Shown: positions 1 to 9,197, numbered from the stretch's first letter. The stretch is DNA of 64,000 bases from Cellulomonas chitinilytica (GCF_016862675.1 NZ_BONK01000006.1:226661-290660); one strand, 5' to 3'. Notes: generated by a model from the letters alone, not told the origin. Translations and numbers: made by a program.

Positions 1-239
1 CGTTCCCGGCCGCCGGCAAGCGGACCAAGTCGTTCTGGGGGGCGATCCTCGCGGCGGCCGTGGTGGTGTCGTTCCTGTCGATCCCGCTCAACGTCATCCC
101 GTTCCCGCAGTTCCTCGGGCTGCTGGCCGCGGTCGCGGCGATCGTCTACCTCGTCGACGTCCGGCCGGCCGTGAAGCCGTACTCGAAGCGCCGCGGTGGC
201 GGCTCGCGCGGACCGTGGGACAACGGGCGCGGCTGGTGA
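1..239 (+). CDS. DUF2516 family membrane protein, 3' part only
   Basis: The reading frame enters from the left edge and ends in TGA at 237-239, so only the last 78 residues are visible. They contain a hydrophobic stretch (roughly residues 13-55 of the visible part), the segment YLVDVRPAVKPY and a basic Gly/Arg-rich tail. This combination matches the C-terminus of the small actinobacterial DUF2516 membrane proteins, whose function is unknown. The stop codon overlaps the GTG of the next gene (GTGA), so the two are probably translationally coupled. The start and full length cannot be seen. Confidence 0.7.
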   Translation, partial: FPAAGKRTKSFWGAILAAAVVVSFLSIPLNVIPFPQFLGLLAAVAAIVYLVDVRPAVKPYSKRRGGGSRGPWDNGRGW

Positions 240-1210
240 GCGCACCCGACGTCGGCGCGCACGCCGTCCCGGTCGCTCGGGTAGTGCGCGGTGACCTCGT
301 CGAGTCGGTGCACCACGGGCACGTCGTGGTGCTGGCGCCCGACGGGTCGGTGCGGCTCGCGCTCGGCGACCCGGACGTCGTCGTGTGGGCGCGCTCGTCG
401 CTCAAGCCGCTGCAGGCCGTCGGGATGCTGCGGCTCGGGCTCGACGTCGACGACGAGGAGCTGGCGCTCGTCTGCGCGAGCCACAACGCCGAGCCGGGGC
501 ACGTCGACGTGGTGCGCGGGCTGCTGTCCCGCGCGGGCCTGCGGGTCGACGACCTGCGGAACACCCCCGACTGGCCGCTGGACCCGGAGGCGGCGTTCGA
601 GTGGCGGACCACCGGGCAGGCGCGCTCGTCGCTGACCCAGAACTGCTCGGGGAAGCACGCCGGGATGCTCGCGACGTCCGTGTGGGCCGGCTGGTCGACC
701 GAGGACTACCTGTCGTCCGCGCACCCGCTGCAGGTGGCGCTGCGCGACACCGTCGCGGCGCTCACCGGCGTTCCCGTGGAGCACACCACCGTCGACGGGT
801 GCGGGGCGCCGCTGTTCTCGACGACGCTCGCCGGCCTGGCCCGGGCGTTCGCCCGCATCGCCACGGCGCGACCCGGGACCGTCGAGCAGCGGGTCGCCCG
901 GGCCATGTCGCAGCACCCGTGGCACGTCGCCGGCACCGGGCGGGACGCGACCCGCTTCATGCAGGCCGTGCCCGGGCTCGTCGCCAAGGACGGGGCGGAC
1001 GGCGTCTACGCCGCCGGGCTGCCCGACGGGGGAGCGGTGGCCGTGAAGATCGTGGACGGCTCGCCCCGGCCGCGTCCCGTGGTGCTCGCCGCGGCGCTCG
1101 CCGTCGCCGGGGTCGACCCCGCGGTCCTGGCCCCGATCGGCGCCACGCCCGTGCTGGGTCACGGCTCACCGGTGGGAGCAGTCGTCGCGACGTTCGGGCC
1201 CGACGCGTGA
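236..1210 (+). CDS. L-asparaginase II family protein
   Basis: A 324-residue protein of the asparaginase II family (the thermolabile Rhizobium type, unrelated in fold to E. coli AnsB), expected to hydrolyse L-asparagine to aspartate and ammonia in the cytoplasm. Family signatures are RSSLKPLQ (about residues 53-60), [10 protein letters not shown] (about 80-89) and NCSGKHAGM (about 136-144), which carry the catalytic Ser and Lys residues. The start was taken as GTG 236 because it overlaps the upstream stop in a GTGA, as happens again at the 3' end with dtd. An in-frame GTG at 215 would add seven residues. It sits second in a three-gene coupled operon. Confidence 0.9.
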   Translation: MSAPDVGAHAVPVARVVRGDLVESVHHGHVVVLAPDGSVRLALGDPDVVVWARSSLKPLQAVGMLRLGLDVDDEELALVCASHNAEPGHVDVVRGLLSRAGLRVDDLRNTPDWPLDPEAAFEWRTTGQARSSLTQNCSGKHAGMLATSVWAGWSTEDYLSSAHPLQVALRDTVAALTGVPVEHTTVDGCGAPLFSTTLAGLARAFARIATARPGTVEQRVARAMSQHPWHVAGTGRDATRFMQAVPGLVAKDGADGVYAAGLPDGGAVAVKIVDGSPRPRPVVLAAALAVAGVDPAVLAPIGATPVLGHGSPVGAVVATFGPDA

Positions 1211-1644
1211 GGGCGGTGGTCCAGCGGGCCACGCGCGCGTCGGTGACCGTCGACGGGATCGTGGTCGGGGCGATCGACCGGCCGGGGCTCGTCGCGCTCG
1301 TCGGCGTGACACCCGGCGACGGGCCCACCCAGGTCGAGATCATCGCCCGCAAGATCGCCGAGCTGCGGATCCTGCGCGACGAGCAGTCCGCCGTCGACGT
1401 CGGGGCGCCCGTGCTCGTCGTCAGCCAGTTCACGCTCTACGGCGACACCCGCAAGGGGCGTCGGCCCACCTGGAACGCCGCCGCGCCGCGCCCCGTCGCC
1501 GAGCCGCTCGTGGACGCCGTCGTCGACGCGCTGCGTGCCCGGGGGCTCGAGGTCGCGACCGGGGTGTTCGGGGCGGACATGGCCGTGGAGCTCGTGAACG
1601 ACGGGCCCGTGACGATCCTGCTGGAGTCGGTGCCGGGGTCCTGA
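1207..1644 (+). CDS. dtd: D-aminoacyl-tRNA deacylase
   Basis: A 145-residue cytoplasmic enzyme that hydrolyses D-amino acids from mischarged tRNA. The N-terminus reads like the family (MRAVVQR followed by ASVTVDG). The active-site SQFTL motif is at residues 73-77 and the Gly-cisPro loop NDGPVT at 131-136; length is normal. GTG 1207 was chosen because it overlaps the asparaginase stop (GTGA) and gives the canonical N-terminus. A strong stem-loop 45 bases after the stop ends the operon. No defect is visible. Confidence 0.96.
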   Translation: MRAVVQRATRASVTVDGIVVGAIDRPGLVALVGVTPGDGPTQVEIIARKIAELRILRDEQSAVDVGAPVLVVSQFTLYGDTRKGRRPTWNAAAPRPVAEPLVDAVVDALRARGLEVATGVFGADMAVELVNDGPVTILLESVPGS

Positions 1645-1689
1645 TCGAGCACCGGGGCGTCGGTGGCGCGGGTGCGGCTGGGCAACGGA

Positions 1690-1724
1690 AAGGGCCCCTC
1701 GGAGTAAGCGTCCGAGGGGCCCTT
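1690..1724 (+). terminator. Stem-loop terminator after dtd
   Basis: A perfect 14-bp stem (1690-1703 with 1711-1724) closes a 7-base loop, GTAAGCG. No T-tract follows, as is usual in high-GC actinobacteria. A 29-base core (1693-1721) occurs again, identical, at 2253-2281. Confidence 0.85.
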
Positions 1725-2251
1725 CCGTGACCGCAGGTCGCGTGTCGCCGGCTGACCGGTGACCGACGCCGCCGTTGACGGTGCGGCTCCGACCCGACAC
1801 CCGGTGGTTCGCCGGCTGCGCTTCCCCCGGAGGGGTCCCACTGCCTGCTCTCCGCCGTGGGCGGGGGGACTGCGATCGACCTCCCGGTCCGTAGCGACCC
1901 CTGCGTCGTCATCCGCAGGTCGGTGGGTTGCCCCTCCGATGTGGTTGCCCGTTCTCCGGTCGGCCTGGCCTCGACCGCCTGTCTCCGCCTGCGTCCGGCA
2001 CCCCCGGAGGGGTTCCTTGGCCTGCGGTTCTCGAACCGTCGAGGTCGATGTGTGATTTCTAGTCCTGCCCTCGCGGGGGCTGCAAGGGCTTCGGAGAGGA
2101 ATGTTTGTCCACCGCTGTCCCCACACCTTCGTCCACAGGCTGACCTGCATGAAGACGCGGGAAACACAGGGGTGTGGACAACATTTGTGGATGGTTGGCG
2201 CGTCGTTCACCCAGGTGGGTGCAGGCGCCAGGTATCCTGGGACGCAGCGAC
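1725..2251. other. Non-coding island between two near-identical hairpins
   Basis: About 530 bases with no convincing gene on either strand; open frames here have atypical composition and no recognisable domain. The segment holds two copies of a GC palindrome with core CCCCCGGAGGGGT (near 1824-1836 and 2003-2015), a CGGTT/AACCG hairpin near 2025-2040, and a relatively AT-rich stretch with DnaA-box-like words (2105-2194). No match to RNase P RNA, tmRNA or SRP RNA could be made by eye. It may encode a structured plus-strand RNA ending at the 2252-2282 hairpin; that is inference. Confidence 0.5.
2105..2194. other. Cluster of DnaA-box-like sequences
   Basis: Within 90 bases are TTGTCCACC (2105-2113, one mismatch to the high-GC DnaA box TTGTCCACA), TCGTCCACA (2129-2137, one mismatch), TGTGGACAA (2173-2181, exact match on the minus strand) and TGTGGATGG (2186-2194, a weaker match). 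No dnaA, dnaN or parAB genes are near, so this is unlikely to be the chromosomal origin. It could titrate DnaA or be a chance cluster. Confidence 0.35.
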
Positions 2252-2282
2252 AGGCCCCTCGGAGTAAGCGTCCGAGGGGCCT
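2252..2282. terminator. Second copy of the dtd-terminator hairpin
   Basis: A 12-bp stem (2252-2263 with 2271-2282) with the same 7-base loop as the hairpin at 1690-1724. The central 29 bases are identical. It lies upstream of the macro-domain gene and could end a plus-strand transcript arising in the non-coding island. Confidence 0.6.
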
Positions 2283-2345
2283 TCCTCGTGCCCGGCGTCC
2301 GCCGTCCCGGTGTCGGGGCCGCGCGGCGCCCGCCATGATGGCCAG

Positions 2346-2915
2346 GTGCGCATCGAAGCCGTGCAAGGTGACATCACCACGCAGGACGTCGACGTGATCG
2401 TGAACGCCGCCAACTCCTCGCTGCTCGGCGGCGGCGGGGTCGACGGCGCGATCCATGCGGCGGCCGGTCCGGAGCTGCTGGCCGCGTGCCGGGAGCTGCG
2501 CCGCACGACCTACCCCGACGGGCTGCCGCCGGGCGACGCGGTCGCGACCCCGGGGTTCGGGCTGCCCGCCCGGTGGGTCGTGCACACCGTCGGGCCCAAC
2601 CTGCACGCCGGTCAGGACGACCCGACGGTGCTCGGCTCCTGCTTCTCCCGGTCGCTCGAGGTCGCCGTCGAGCTCGGGGCGCGCAGCATCGCGTTCCCCG
2701 CGATCAGTGCCGGGGTGTACGGGTGGGACGTCGCCGACGTCGCGCGCATCGGCGTCGGCGTGGCACGCATCTGGGAGGCGGGCGTCGAGTCGGGTGCCGC
2801 GGACGGGCACCCGTCGCCGCACGGCCTCGACCTGGTGCGGTTCGTGCTGTTCTCCGCCGCGGCGCTCGACGCGTTCGAGCAGCGCCTCGCCGCCCCGGGC
2901 CGGCACGATGAGTGA
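2346..2915 (+). CDS. Macro-domain protein, O-acetyl-ADP-ribose deacetylase type
   Basis: A 189-residue single macro domain, expected to remove acetyl or ADP-ribosyl groups from ADP-ribose derivatives in the cytoplasm. It begins [11 protein letters not shown], has NAAN at residues 20-23, the loop [10 protein letters not shown] at 28-37 and the segment [12 protein letters not shown], which together define the ADP-ribose site of YmdB-like enzymes. GTG 2346 gives the standard N-terminus; the ATGs at 2335 and 2338 are out of frame. Its stop overlaps the start of the PIG-L deacetylase gene (ATGA), so the two are co-translated. Confidence 0.92.
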   Translation: MRIEAVQGDITTQDVDVIVNAANSSLLGGGGVDGAIHAAAGPELLAACRELRRTTYPDGLPPGDAVATPGFGLPARWVVHTVGPNLHAGQDDPTVLGSCFSRSLEVAVELGARSIAFPAISAGVYGWDVADVARIGVGVARIWEAGVESGAADGHPSPHGLDLVRFVLFSAAALDAFEQRLAAPGRHDE

Positions 2916-3702
2916 CCTGCTCCCCGCCCTCTCGCTGGACGGCGTCCGGCGCGTGCTCTGCGTCGTGGCCCACCCGGACGACGTCGAGTACGGCACGTCG
3001 TCGGCCGTCGCCGCCTGGACGGCCGCGGGCGTCGAGGTCTCCTACCTCCTGCTGACCCGCGGCGAGGCCGGGATGGACTCCTCGCCGCCCGAGCGCACGG
3101 CGCAGGTGCGCACCCGCGAGCAGGTCGCCGGCGCGGCGGAGGTCGGCGTCACCGACGTCGTGTTCGCCGAGCACCCCGACGGCGTGCTCGTCTACGGGCT
3201 GGACCTGCGCCGGGACATCGCCCGCAGGATCCGCGAGGTCCGGCCCGACACCGTCGTGACGGGCTCGTGGGAGGTCGAGGGGTTCGTCGGGCTCAACCAG
3301 GCCGACCACCGCGCCGCCGGGCTCGCGAGCGTCGACGCCGTCCGGGACGCGGGCAACCGCTGGGTGTTCGGGGAGCTGCTCGACGACGGGCTGGAGCCGT
3401 GGGAGGTGACCCGGCTGCTCGTCGCGGGGGACTCGCGCCCGACCCACGGCGTGGACGTCGGCGGCGAGCCGCTGCGGCGCGGCATCGCGTCGCTCGAGGC
3501 CCACGCCGAGTACCTCGCCGGGCTGCCCGGCCACCCAGCGCCCGCAGACATGCTGCCGTTCATCGCGGCGATGCAGGGGCGGGCCATGGGCGTCGAGCAC
3601 GCGGTGCTGTTCCGGGTGCACGACCTGCAGGGGCCGCCGCCCGAGCTGCGGGACGAGCTCGCCCGGCGGGGCATGACCCCACCGGACGAGCCCACCGGCT
3701 GA
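2908..3702 (+). CDS. PIG-L/LmbE family N-deacetylase
   Basis: A 264-residue zinc-dependent deacetylase of the family that includes mycothiol MshB/Mca and LmbE. The zinc motif AHPDDVE is at residues 21-27 and the downstream histidine in NQADHR at 130-135. The substrate cannot be set from sequence; an N-acetylglucosaminyl conjugate is usual for the family. ATG 2908 overlaps the macro-domain stop by four bases, suggesting linked function around acetylated or nucleotide-linked sugars (inference). Its end is eight bases from the convergent aldo/keto reductase gene. Confidence 0.88.
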   Translation: MSDLLPALSLDGVRRVLCVVAHPDDVEYGTSSAVAAWTAAGVEVSYLLLTRGEAGMDSSPPERTAQVRTREQVAGAAEVGVTDVVFAEHPDGVLVYGLDLRRDIARRIREVRPDTVVTGSWEVEGFVGLNQADHRAAGLASVDAVRDAGNRWVFGELLDDGLEPWEVTRLLVAGDSRPTHGVDVGGEPLRRGIASLEAHAEYLAGLPGHPAPADMLPFIAAMQGRAMGVEHAVLFRVHDLQGPPPELRDELARRGMTPPDEPTG

Positions 3703-3709
3703 GAGCGGG

Positions 3710-4570
3710 TCAGGCGGCGTCGAGCTCCGCGATCTCCTCGGGGCCGAGGATCAGCTCGGCGGCCCGCAGCGAGTCGCGGATCGTCTCCGGGCGGGACGCC
3801 CCGGGGATCGGGATGACGACGGGCGCCTGCGCGAGCTCCCACGCGAGGGTCACCTGCTGGGGGCTCACGTGGTGGGCCGCCGCGATGCGCGCGAACGCGC
3901 CGAACCGGTCGCCCAGCTCGCCGGCCCGGGCGATGCCGCCGAGCGGGCTCCACGGCAGGAACGCGATGCCGAGCTCGGCACACAGGTCGAGCTCCGGCTG
4001 CGACGAGCGGAACGCGGGCGAGTACTGGTTCTGGACCGACACGAGCCGGCCGCCGAGCACGTCCTGCGCCTCGCGGATCTGGTCCGGGTTCGCGTTGGAG
4101 ATGCCGGCCATCCGGATCTTGCCCGCGTCGAGCAGCTCGACGAGGACGCCGACCGAGTCGGCGTAGGGGACGGTGTTGTCGGGCCGGTGGTACTGGTACA
4201 GACCGATCGCGTCGACGCCCAGCCGCTTCAGCGACCCCTCCACGGCCTCCCGCAGGTGCTTCGGGGAGCCGTCGACGGTCCACGAGCCGTCGCCCGGGCG
4301 CAGGTGGCCGCCCTTCGTCGCGACGAGCACGTCGGAGGTGTCGCCGCCCCACGTCTGCAGGGCCTCCGCGATGAGCTCCTCGTTGTGGCCGACCTCGCCG
4401 GCGAGCAGGTGGTACGAGTCGGCGGTGTCGATGAGTGTGACGCCCGCGTCGAGGGCCGCGTGGATCGTCGCGATCGAGCGGGAGCGGTCCGGCCGGCCCT
4501 CGATGGACATCGGCATGCCGCCGAGCCCGATCGCGCTGACCTGGACGTCTCCGAGTGTGCGTGTCTGCAT
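3710..4570 (-). CDS. Aldo/keto reductase
   Basis: A 286-residue NADPH-dependent oxidoreductase with the AKR TIM-barrel fold. The catalytic tetrad is visible as Asp48 (LIDTADSYH), Tyr53, Lys86 (VATKGG) and His128 (QYHRP). The C-terminal PIPGASRPETI segment is the cofactor-binding loop. The substrate is unknown. ATG 4570 gives the usual MQTRTLG start; ATG 4579 would add three residues. It lies convergent with the PIG-L gene and downstream of the MMPL gene terminator, so it is probably transcribed alone. Confidence 0.9.
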   Translation of the reverse strand: MQTRTLGDVQVSAIGLGGMPMSIEGRPDRSRSIATIHAALDAGVTLIDTADSYHLLAGEVGHNEELIAEALQTWGGDTSDVLVATKGGHLRPGDGSWTVDGSPKHLREAVEGSLKRLGVDAIGLYQYHRPDNTVPYADSVGVLVELLDAGKIRMAGISNANPDQIREAQDVLGGRLVSVQNQYSPAFRSSQPELDLCAELGIAFLPWSPLGGIARAGELGDRFGAFARIAAAHHVSPQQVTLAWELAQAPVVIPIPGASRPETIRDSLRAAELILGPEEIAELDAA

Positions 4571-4587
4571 AGGGACCATCACAACAG

Positions 4588-4625
4588 AGGACGGGCGCGC
4601 ACCGCATGCGGTGCGCGCCCGTCCT
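4588..4625 (-). terminator. 38-base perfect palindrome after the MMPL gene
   Basis: Positions 4588-4606 and 4607-4625 are exact reverse complements (19-bp arms centred on GCATGC). It lies between the stop of the MMPL gene (4650) and the start of the aldo/keto reductase (4570), both on the minus strand, so it should terminate MMPL transcription and insulate the reductase gene. Confidence 0.8.
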
Positions 4626-4649
4626 CCTTCGTGGCCGGTGGGGTCCCGG

Positions 4650-6764
4650 TCAGGCCGGGACGACCTCCTGCTCCGGTTCCTTGGCGGCGGGCGCCAGGGA
4701 CGGGTCGGGCCGCTTGGCCAGGGCGCTCGGCCACCACATCGTCTTGCCGATGTCGAGGTTGAGCGCGGTGACCAGGACGGACCGCACGATGATCGTGTCG
4801 AGCAGCACGCCGAACGCGACCGCGAACCCGATCTCCGCGAACGACACCAGCGGCAGCGTGCCGAGCACCGCGAACGTCCCGGCGAGCACCAGGCCGGCCG
4901 ACGTGATGACACCACCGGTCGCCGCGAGGCCGACGAGCGAGCCGCGGTGGTGACCCACCCGGATCGCCTCCTCCCGCACCCGTGTCATGAGGAAGATGTT
5001 GTAGTCGATCCCCAGCGCCACCAGGAAGACGAACACGAACAGCGGGAACGACGTGTCCGCGCCGGCGTACCCGAACACGTGCCGGAAGATCAGCGCGCTC
5101 ACGCCGATCGCGGCGCCGAACGAGAGCACCACGGTCCCGACGAGCACGAGCGGTGCGACGATCGCCCGCAGCAGGATCATCAGGATGACGAACACCGCGA
5201 CCAGGATGATCGGGATGATGATCTTGCTGTCGTACGCGGCGGCCCGCTGGACGTCGAGGTTCGTGGCCGTCGCCCCGCCGACCTTCGCGTCGGCGTCCGG
5301 GACCGCGTGCAGCTCGTCGCGGGCGCGGTCGACGGTGGCGTAGGCCGCCTGGCTGTCCGGTGCGGACGTCAGGGTGCCCTCGATGTAGGCGAGGTCGCCC
5401 TTCACGACCGGCTCGGACACGCTCGACGGCTCGATGCCGTCGACGCCCTTGAACGCCGTGGCCACGGCGTCCGCCTCGTCGGCGTTCGCGATGACGACGA
5501 CCGGGGTCCCGGCGCCGCCGGCGAAGTGCGCCGAGAGCACCTTCTCGCCCTCGATGGACGGCTGCGTGGTGGTGAACGAGTCCTCGTTGCTGAGGCCGAC
5601 GGCGTTGAGCTGGGCGATACCGACGCACGCGACGAGCAGGATGCCGGCGGTGACGATCCAGGTGCCCCGGGGACGCTTCTCGATGCGGCCGCCGACACGG
5701 GCCCAGAAGCCGTTCTCGGTGGGCTCGCGGTCGCCGACGTGCGGGGCGCGCGGCCAGAACACCCAGCGGCCGCACGTCACGAGCAGGGCGGGGAGCAGCG
5801 TGGTCATGACGGCGAGCGCGACGACGATGCCGACGGCGGCGACCGGGCCGAGGCCCGCGGTGGAGTTCATGGTCGCGAACAGCAGGCAGAGCATGCCGAC
5901 GGTCACGGTCGCGCCGCTCGCGATGATCGCCGGGCCTGCCCGGTGCAGGGCGACGGCCATGGCCTCGTGCCGGTCCGTGTGATGTCGCAGCTCTTCCCGG
6001 TATCTCGCGACGAGCAGGAGCGCGTAGTCGGTCCCGGCGCCGAACACGAGGACCGTGAGGATGCCGGCGCTCTGCGCGTTGACCGTGAGGTCGTAGCGGT
6101 CCGCGAGGACGTAGATCACGGCCTGCGCCACGGTGAGGGCCACCACGGCGGACACCACGGGCAGCAGCCACAGGACCGGGCTGCGGTAGGTCAGCAGCAG
6201 GATGACGATGACGACCGCGCCCGCCGCGTACAGCAGGGTGCCGTCGATGCCCTCGAAGGCCGCGGACGAGTCGGCGGCCTGGCCGGCCGGCCCGGTGACG
6301 TACACGCCCATGCCGTTCGCGCCGTCCTCGGCGGTCGCCCGCAGGTCGGCGACGGCATCGGCGGCGAGGTCCCAGCCGTCCTTGCCGAGGTCGAGCGGCA
6401 CGATGACCTGCACGGCCTCGCCGTCCTCCGACGGGACCGGGCCGATCACCTCGCCGTCGAGGGTGTCGAGCGAGGAGAACTCGGCGACGTCCGCCTGGAT
6501 GGCGGAGAGGTCGTCCTGGGTGAGACCGCCCGGGCGGTCGTAGACGATGACGGCCGGGATCGTGTTCTCGGAGACGAAGGTGCTCGCCACGTCGATGACC
6601 TCGGTGGACTCGGCATCTCCGGGGAGCCAGGACTTGGCGTCGTTGTCCTGCGCGCTCGTGAGCTTGCCCGCGAGGGGGCCGAGCAGGGCGACGACGACGA
6701 GCCAGAAGGCGATGACGACGAACTTCGCGTAGCGGTGCGTGATCCAGCCCGCAACCTTGGACAT
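4650..6764 (-). CDS. MMPL family RND-type membrane transporter
   Basis: A 704-residue integral membrane protein of the MmpL/RND superfamily, which export lipids or hydrophobic compounds using the proton gradient. It shows the two-fold repeat of the family: one TM helix plus an extracytoplasmic loop, a five-helix bundle with GTDYALLL (about residue 245), a second loop, then a second bundle with GIDYNIFL (about residue 588). Those Asp-Tyr pairs are the proton-relay residues. The length is normal for short MMPL proteins. It ends in a strong palindrome. The cargo is not predictable, and no TetR regulator lies beside it. Confidence 0.9.
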   Translation of the reverse strand: MSKVAGWITHRYAKFVVIAFWLVVVALLGPLAGKLTSAQDNDAKSWLPGDAESTEVIDVASTFVSENTIPAVIVYDRPGGLTQDDLSAIQADVAEFSSLDTLDGEVIGPVPSEDGEAVQVIVPLDLGKDGWDLAADAVADLRATAEDGANGMGVYVTGPAGQAADSSAAFEGIDGTLLYAAGAVVIVILLLTYRSPVLWLLPVVSAVVALTVAQAVIYVLADRYDLTVNAQSAGILTVLVFGAGTDYALLLVARYREELRHHTDRHEAMAVALHRAGPAIIASGATVTVGMLCLLFATMNSTAGLGPVAAVGIVVALAVMTTLLPALLVTCGRWVFWPRAPHVGDREPTENGFWARVGGRIEKRPRGTWIVTAGILLVACVGIAQLNAVGLSNEDSFTTTQPSIEGEKVLSAHFAGGAGTPVVVIANADEADAVATAFKGVDGIEPSSVSEPVVKGDLAYIEGTLTSAPDSQAAYATVDRARDELHAVPDADAKVGGATATNLDVQRAAAYDSKIIIPIILVAVFVILMILLRAIVAPLVLVGTVVLSFGAAIGVSALIFRHVFGYAGADTSFPLFVFVFLVALGIDYNIFLMTRVREEAIRVGHHRGSLVGLAATGGVITSAGLVLAGTFAVLGTLPLVSFAEIGFAVAFGVLLDTIIVRSVLVTALNLDIGKTMWWPSALAKRPDPSLAPAAKEPEQEVVPA

Positions 6765-6932
6765 GACAAATCCTCTGGGGGTGTCGACGACGACGGTGGA
6801 GTTGGCCGGCGAGGGTGGGGATGCACGTCGCGCGCCGGGCGAATCCTAGGTTCCTCGGGGAGGTGCATCACGGACCATCCGGGATACCCCCGAGTTTCCC
6901 CTCAGGGTGCGACCCGGGTCACGCGCCTTTCC

Positions 6933-7541
6933 TCAGGGAACTCTCAGGGAACGGACCCAGGCGACGACCTCGCTGGTCACGGGCCCGTCGTCGCGCGGCG
7001 AGTGGTCGCCCGTGACGGTCACCAGCCTCAGCGGCCCCTCGATCGTGCCCAGGTGCAGGGCCAGCTCCTCAGGGGTGCCGAACGGGTCCCGCAGGCCCGA
7101 GACGGCCAGCGCGGGCACCGTGACCTGCGGCAGGTGCTCGACCCTCAGCTGGTCCGGACGTCCGGGCGGGTGCAGCGGGTACGACAGCAGCACGAGCCCC
7201 GCCGCCGGCAGGCCCTGGGCGACGGCCATCGAGCACATCCGTCCCCCGAACGACCGCCCGCCCAGCACCAGGCGGTCCGTGCCGACCCCGAGCTCGGCCG
7301 CGAACGCGGTCGCCTCCTCGACGACGCACGCGATCGCCGCGTCCGGGCGGTCGGGGCCACGGCGGCCCGCACGACGGTTCGGGAAGTCGACGCGGCGGAC
7401 CGGGAGCGGGGCGAGCGCCTCCTCCAGGGCGACGAGCGTGCGGTGGTCGCGGCCGGCGCTCGCTCCCGGGGTCAGCAGGACCCCGGCGACGTCCCGTGGA
7501 CCCGCGGGTGCCGCGCCGCCGGTCGACGCGGGGGAGCTCAT
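6933..7541 (-). CDS. Alpha/beta hydrolase, KANL3/Tex30-like
   Basis: A 202-residue cytoplasmic alpha/beta hydrolase of the dienelactone-hydrolase-like KANL3/Tex30 group. The nucleophile elbow GGRSFGG is at residues 94-100 (Ser97), an oxyanion-side PGASAGRDH segment lies near residue 25, the acid is probably Asp in SGLRDPFG, and the His is in GDHSP near the C-terminus. ATG 7541 overlaps the stop of the preceding aminotransferase gene (ATGA), so the pair is co-translated. The substrate is unknown. Confidence 0.8.
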   Translation of the reverse strand: MSSPASTGGAAPAGPRDVAGVLLTPGASAGRDHRTLVALEEALAPLPVRRVDFPNRRAGRRGPDRPDAAIACVVEEATAFAAELGVGTDRLVLGGRSFGGRMCSMAVAQGLPAAGLVLLSYPLHPPGRPDQLRVEHLPQVTVPALAVSGLRDPFGTPEELALHLGTIEGPLRLVTVTGDHSPRDDGPVTSEVVAWVRSLRVP

Positions 7542-8632
7542 CGGGCGGCGACCCGCGCCGCGTGCCCGACCGCCGCGCCCGCAGCCCGGTCCACGTCGTC
7601 CTCGTCGTTCCACACGTGGAACGCGAGCCGCACCCGGCCCCCGCGGCCGGCCACCCGGCACCCGGCCGCGTCGAGCGCTGCCCGCAGCGTGCCGCGCTCG
7701 TCGTCCTCGAGCGACACGATCGCGCTGTCGGACGGCCCCAGCCCGACGGCGTCGCGGAACGCGTTCGCGAGGCCGACGTCGTGCCGGTGCACGGCCTCAC
7801 GGTCGGTCGAGGCGAACGCCTCCAGCGCGGGCGCCACCCCCAGCCACACCAACCAGGCCGGGGAGACGTCGAACCGCCGCGCGTCCGACGCCAGCGTCAT
7901 CTCGGGCCCGTAGATCGACGACCAGATCTCCTTGCCCGCGTACCAGCCGGCGTGCAGCGGGCGCAGCCGCTCGACGAGGCCGGGCGCGACCGTGAGGAAC
8001 GCCGCGCCGCGCGGCCCGGCGAGCCACTTGTACGACGAGCCCGTGGTCACGTCGAACCGGCCGGCGTCCGTCGGCAGCCACCCGACGGCCTGCGTCAGGT
8101 CGCACACGGTCAGCGCCCCGACGTCCGCGGCCGCCCGGCACACCGCGTCGGCGTCCGCGACCTTCCCGTCACGCGACTGCACGAGCGAGAACGCCACCGC
8201 ACCGGTCGACGGGCGCACCTCGTCGGCCAGCGCCTCCACCGGGACGTGCCGCACCGTGACGCCCCGGTCGGCGTGCGCGAGGAACGGGAACACGACCGAC
8301 GCGAAGTCCTGGTCGACCGTCAGCACCTCGCACCCGTCGGGCAGCGCGGCCGCGGCCAGGCCGACGAGCGACGACACCTGCGCGCCGATCGCCACCGCGG
8401 CGGGGTCCACGCCCACGAGGCGCGCGTACGCCTCGCGTGAGCGGGTGACCGCGTCGTCGTAGCCGTCCATGTCGATGCGGCCCGCCTGCCACGCGTCGAT
8501 GCCGGCACGCATCGCGTCGGCGGTCTGGCGGGACGGCAGCCCGCACGTCGCCGCGTCGAGGTAGCCGGGGACGCGCTCGAAGCGGTCCTGCAGCGCGGCG
8601 AGCGTCCCGGTCCCCGTCGTCGTCGTGGTCAT
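7538..8632 (-). CDS. Class-V-fold PLP-dependent aminotransferase
   Basis: A 364-residue fold-type I PLP enzyme resembling the kynureninase/cysteine desulfurase/isopenicillin epimerase-like group. The Schiff-base lysine is in GSSYKWLAGPRG (about residue 203), preceded by the PLP-binding Asp/Gln of VCDLTQAVGWLP. Family members act on small amino acids, and the exact reaction cannot be named. ATG 8632 opens a run of Thr codons, and the upstream frame is not protein-like. It overlaps the hydrolase gene by four bases, forming a two-gene operon. Confidence 0.85.
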   Translation of the reverse strand: MTTTTTGTGTLAALQDRFERVPGYLDAATCGLPSRQTADAMRAGIDAWQAGRIDMDGYDDAVTRSREAYARLVGVDPAAVAIGAQVSSLVGLAAAALPDGCEVLTVDQDFASVVFPFLAHADRGVTVRHVPVEALADEVRPSTGAVAFSLVQSRDGKVADADAVCRAAADVGALTVCDLTQAVGWLPTDAGRFDVTTGSSYKWLAGPRGAAFLTVAPGLVERLRPLHAGWYAGKEIWSSIYGPEMTLASDARRFDVSPAWLVWLGVAPALEAFASTDREAVHRHDVGLANAFRDAVGLGPSDSAIVSLEDDERGTLRAALDAAGCRVAGRGGRVRLAFHVWNDEDDVDRAAGAAVGHAARVAAR

Positions 8633-8730
8633 GGGCCGATGGTCGCCCGACGTGCGGCCCCGCACAACGTCCAGCTCACCGGAAGTGGCCTCTCCGGGGC
8701 GGTGCGGGTGGGCCTGTCCCGGCGGCGCGG

Positions 8731-9138
8731 TCAGCGGACGACGGCTGCGACGGCGGCGACCTCGATCAGGGCGCCCGGCACCGAGAGGCCCGCGACCCGG
8801 GCGCCGGTCACGAGCGCCGGGTCGCCGTCGACCTGGAGGGTCGGGGCGGCCGCGGCGAAGGCGGCCCCGAGGTCGGCGCCGTCGACGATGAGGATCGTCC
8901 ACGCCACGACGTCACGGATCGTCGCGTCGGCCGCGGCGAGCGCCGTGACGACGTTCGCCATGACCTGACGGGTCTGGGCCGCGACGTCGTCCCCGCCGAC
9001 GAGGGCGCCGGTGGCGTCGACGGCGTTCTGGCCGCCGACGTGGATGGTCGTCGCCCCCGGCGGCACGACGGCGACGTGGCTGAACACCGGGCTGTGCACC
9101 AGCCCGGCGGGGCGGAGGAACGAGACGGAGGTGTCCAT
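8731..9138 (-). CDS. RidA family protein
   Basis: A 135-residue YjgF/YER057c/UK114 family protein, likely a trimer. Members of the RidA branch hydrolyse reactive enamine/imine intermediates made by PLP enzymes. It has the HVGGQNAVDATGALVGGDDVAAQTRQVMANV block and ends in the GALIEVAAVAAV strand. The catalytic Arg of true RidA (before the C-terminal strand) falls in the GARVAGL segment, so activity is possible but not certain. Its place just upstream of a PLP enzyme fits an imine-clearing role. Confidence 0.85.
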   Translation of the reverse strand: MDTSVSFLRPAGLVHSPVFSHVAVVPPGATTIHVGGQNAVDATGALVGGDDVAAQTRQVMANVVTALAAADATIRDVVAWTILIVDGADLGAAFAAAAPTLQVDGDPALVTGARVAGLSVPGALIEVAAVAAVVR

Positions 9139-9197
9139 ACGGGTCACGCTAGGGCGAACCACCCACACGGACCCGCCGCTGCGGTTAGGGTCGCGCG

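Noticed and set aside
1430..2167. Minus-strand open frame across the non-coding island and dtd
   Set aside because: It overlaps dtd, is Arg/Pro-rich without a domain, and reads through a terminator hairpin.
2105..2194. Chromosomal origin of replication
   Set aside because: No dnaA, dnaN, recF, gyrB or partition genes are near, and only a few DnaA-box-like words are present.
1725..2251. Housekeeping RNA gene (RNase P RNA, tmRNA or SRP RNA)
   Set aside because: None of the conserved core sequences of these RNAs could be found on either strand.
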